From Chitinophagaceae bacterium (GTDB lineage Bacteria > Bacteroidota > Bacteroidia > Chitinophagales > Chitinophagaceae), in contig CANKGM010000102.1 in assembly GCA_947481355.1 (NCBI GenBank), forward strand, positions 1 to 7,230: 7,230 nucleotides of DNA, read 5' to 3'. Below, one piece after another: positions 6,474-7,230 of this stretch. How positions within the stretch are numbered: the stretch's first letter is position 1; every line of letters starts with the position of its first letter. Both the position numbers and the translations under genes were made by a program. The notes below the pieces were generated by a model that saw nothing but the letters and a program-made list of their open reading frames with translations, had not been told where the DNA came from and made no database searches.

Positions 6474-6489
6474 AGTTAATACACACATT

Positions 6490-7230
6490 ATGCTAAAGAT
6501 TGGCATTATAGGGGCAGGACATTTAGGCAAATTTCATATTGGCAACTGGAAAGAAATTGAGGGAATAGAAATTGTAGGATTTCACGACCCGAATGAAGAG
6601 ACTGCTGCAGCAGTTTCAACAGAATTTGGAATACCTCACTACAACAATCTTGATGAATTGATTGAGCTGATTGATGCTGGAGACGTAGTTACTCCTACCC
6701 AATATCATTTCTCGGTGTGTGAAAAATTAATCAGAAATAGCAAACACGTTTTTGTAGAAAAACCCATGGCAAACGACATGGATGAAGCGAGAAAGCTTTT
6801 AAAGCTAGTCAATGAGGCTAAAATAAAATTTCAAGTTGGACATGTAGAACGTTTTAACCCTGCCTTTATCGCTTTAAATGGGCACACATTAAACCCTATG
6901 TTTATAGAGGTTCATCGACTTGCTCAATTTAATCCTAGAGGAACTGAAGTCAGTGTTATACTAGATTTAATGATACATGACATTGATATTGTTCTGCAAA
7001 TTGTAAAAAGTGATATCAAACACATATCAGCGAGTGGAGTTTCTGTGATGACAGATACTCCTGATATTGCAAACGTAAGAATTGAATTTCACAATGGCTG
7101 CGTTGCCAATTTAACTTCTTCCCGTATTTCAATGAAAAAAATGAGGAAGATGCGTTTATTTCAAAAGGATGCCTATATCGGCATAGATTTTCTGGATAAA
7201 AAAACAGAAATCATCAAATTGAAAACAGAA
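6490..7230 (+). CDS. Gfo/Idh/MocA-family NAD(P)-dependent oxidoreductase, N-terminal 247 residues (3' end outside window)
   Basis: The frame is open from ATG at 6490 to the last base, 247 codons with no stop, so the gene is cut by the window edge. The N-terminal Rossmann fold begins KIGIIGAGHLGKFH (3-16) with the GxGxxG dinucleotide loop at Gly8-Gly13. EKP at 90-92 is the family's cofactor-site motif with its Lys91. GHVERFNPAF (117-126) starts the C-terminal alpha/beta domain, and LDLMIHDIDI (158-167) contains the Asp159 and His163-Asp164 expected at the catalytic site. Members oxidise or reduce hydroxyl groups of sugars, inositols or nucleotide sugars. The HVERFNP and LDLMIHDID pair reminds me of the GnnA-like branch (UDP-GlcNAc 3-dehydrogenase) used in amino-sugar and lipid A precursor synthesis, but no partner transaminase is in view, so I do not assign it. 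Full length is probably 310-340 residues. A perfect -7 box lies 16 nt upstream; no Shine-Dalgarno is visible. Confidence 0.9.
   Translation, partial: MLKIGIIGAGHLGKFHIGNWKEIEGIEIVGFHDPNEETAAAVSTEFGIPHYNNLDELIELIDAGDVVTPTQYHFSVCEKLIRNSKHVFVEKPMANDMDEARKLLKLVNEAKIKFQVGHVERFNPAFIALNGHTLNPMFIEVHRLAQFNPRGTEVSVILDLMIHDIDIVLQIVKSDIKHISASGVSVMTDTPDIANVRIEFHNGCVANLTSSRISMKKMRKMRLFQKDAYIGIDFLDKKTEIIKLKTE

Noticed and set aside
6308..6489. Small RNA or tRNA gene in the 182-bp gap between cmk and the oxidoreductase gene
   Set aside because: I found no cloverleaf, strong hairpin or terminator; the gap is explained by the two divergent promoters.

Overview
The window reads as chromosomal core DNA of a member of the Bacteroidota, plausibly a marine or free-living Cytophagales-type organism (the order is a guess). 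It is AT-rich. No start codon is preceded by a Shine-Dalgarno sequence. Several starts have the Bacteroidota-type -7 element TAnnTTTG close upstream. The two leftmost genes, a dicluster ferredoxin and a short LuxC-like acyl-CoA reductase, are a pairing I associate with this phylum. I see no mobile element, CRISPR array, tRNA, rRNA or phage gene, and no stretch over 300 bases lacks a gene.

Layout: (1) 1-205, minus strand, the N-terminal part of a [4Fe-4S] dicluster ferredoxin that runs off the left edge. (2) 296-1291, plus, LuxC-family acyl-CoA reductase, divergent from the ferredoxin over a 90-bp gap. (3) 1441-2949, plus, a DegP/HtrA-type periplasmic serine protease with an intact catalytic triad. 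(4) 2960-3003, a perfect 18-bp inverted repeat acting as a two-way terminator between converging genes. (5) 2996-4288, minus, a cytoplasmic GH13 alpha-amylase-family enzyme whose stop codon lies inside that terminator. (6) 4400-5626, plus, a long, plant/cyanobacterial-type IspH. (7) 5627-6307, minus, cytidylate kinase, whose stop codon abuts that of ispH with no base between. (8) 6490-7230, plus, a Gfo/Idh/MocA-family oxidoreductase cut by the right edge.

The genes are mostly single transcription units in alternating orientation, so they do not form one pathway operon. Two are housekeeping genes (ispH for isoprenoid precursors, cmk for CMP/dCMP phosphorylation), one serves envelope protein quality control (HtrA), and one probably acts on internal alpha-glucan. 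The least understood part is the ferredoxin/acyl-CoA reductase pair: the reductase is much shorter than LuxC of luminous bacteria and has no luxD or luxE partner here. I do not see evidence for a new defence, mobile or signalling system. The points most worth a second look are that pair, the IspH subtype, and the two unusual convergent gene ends.
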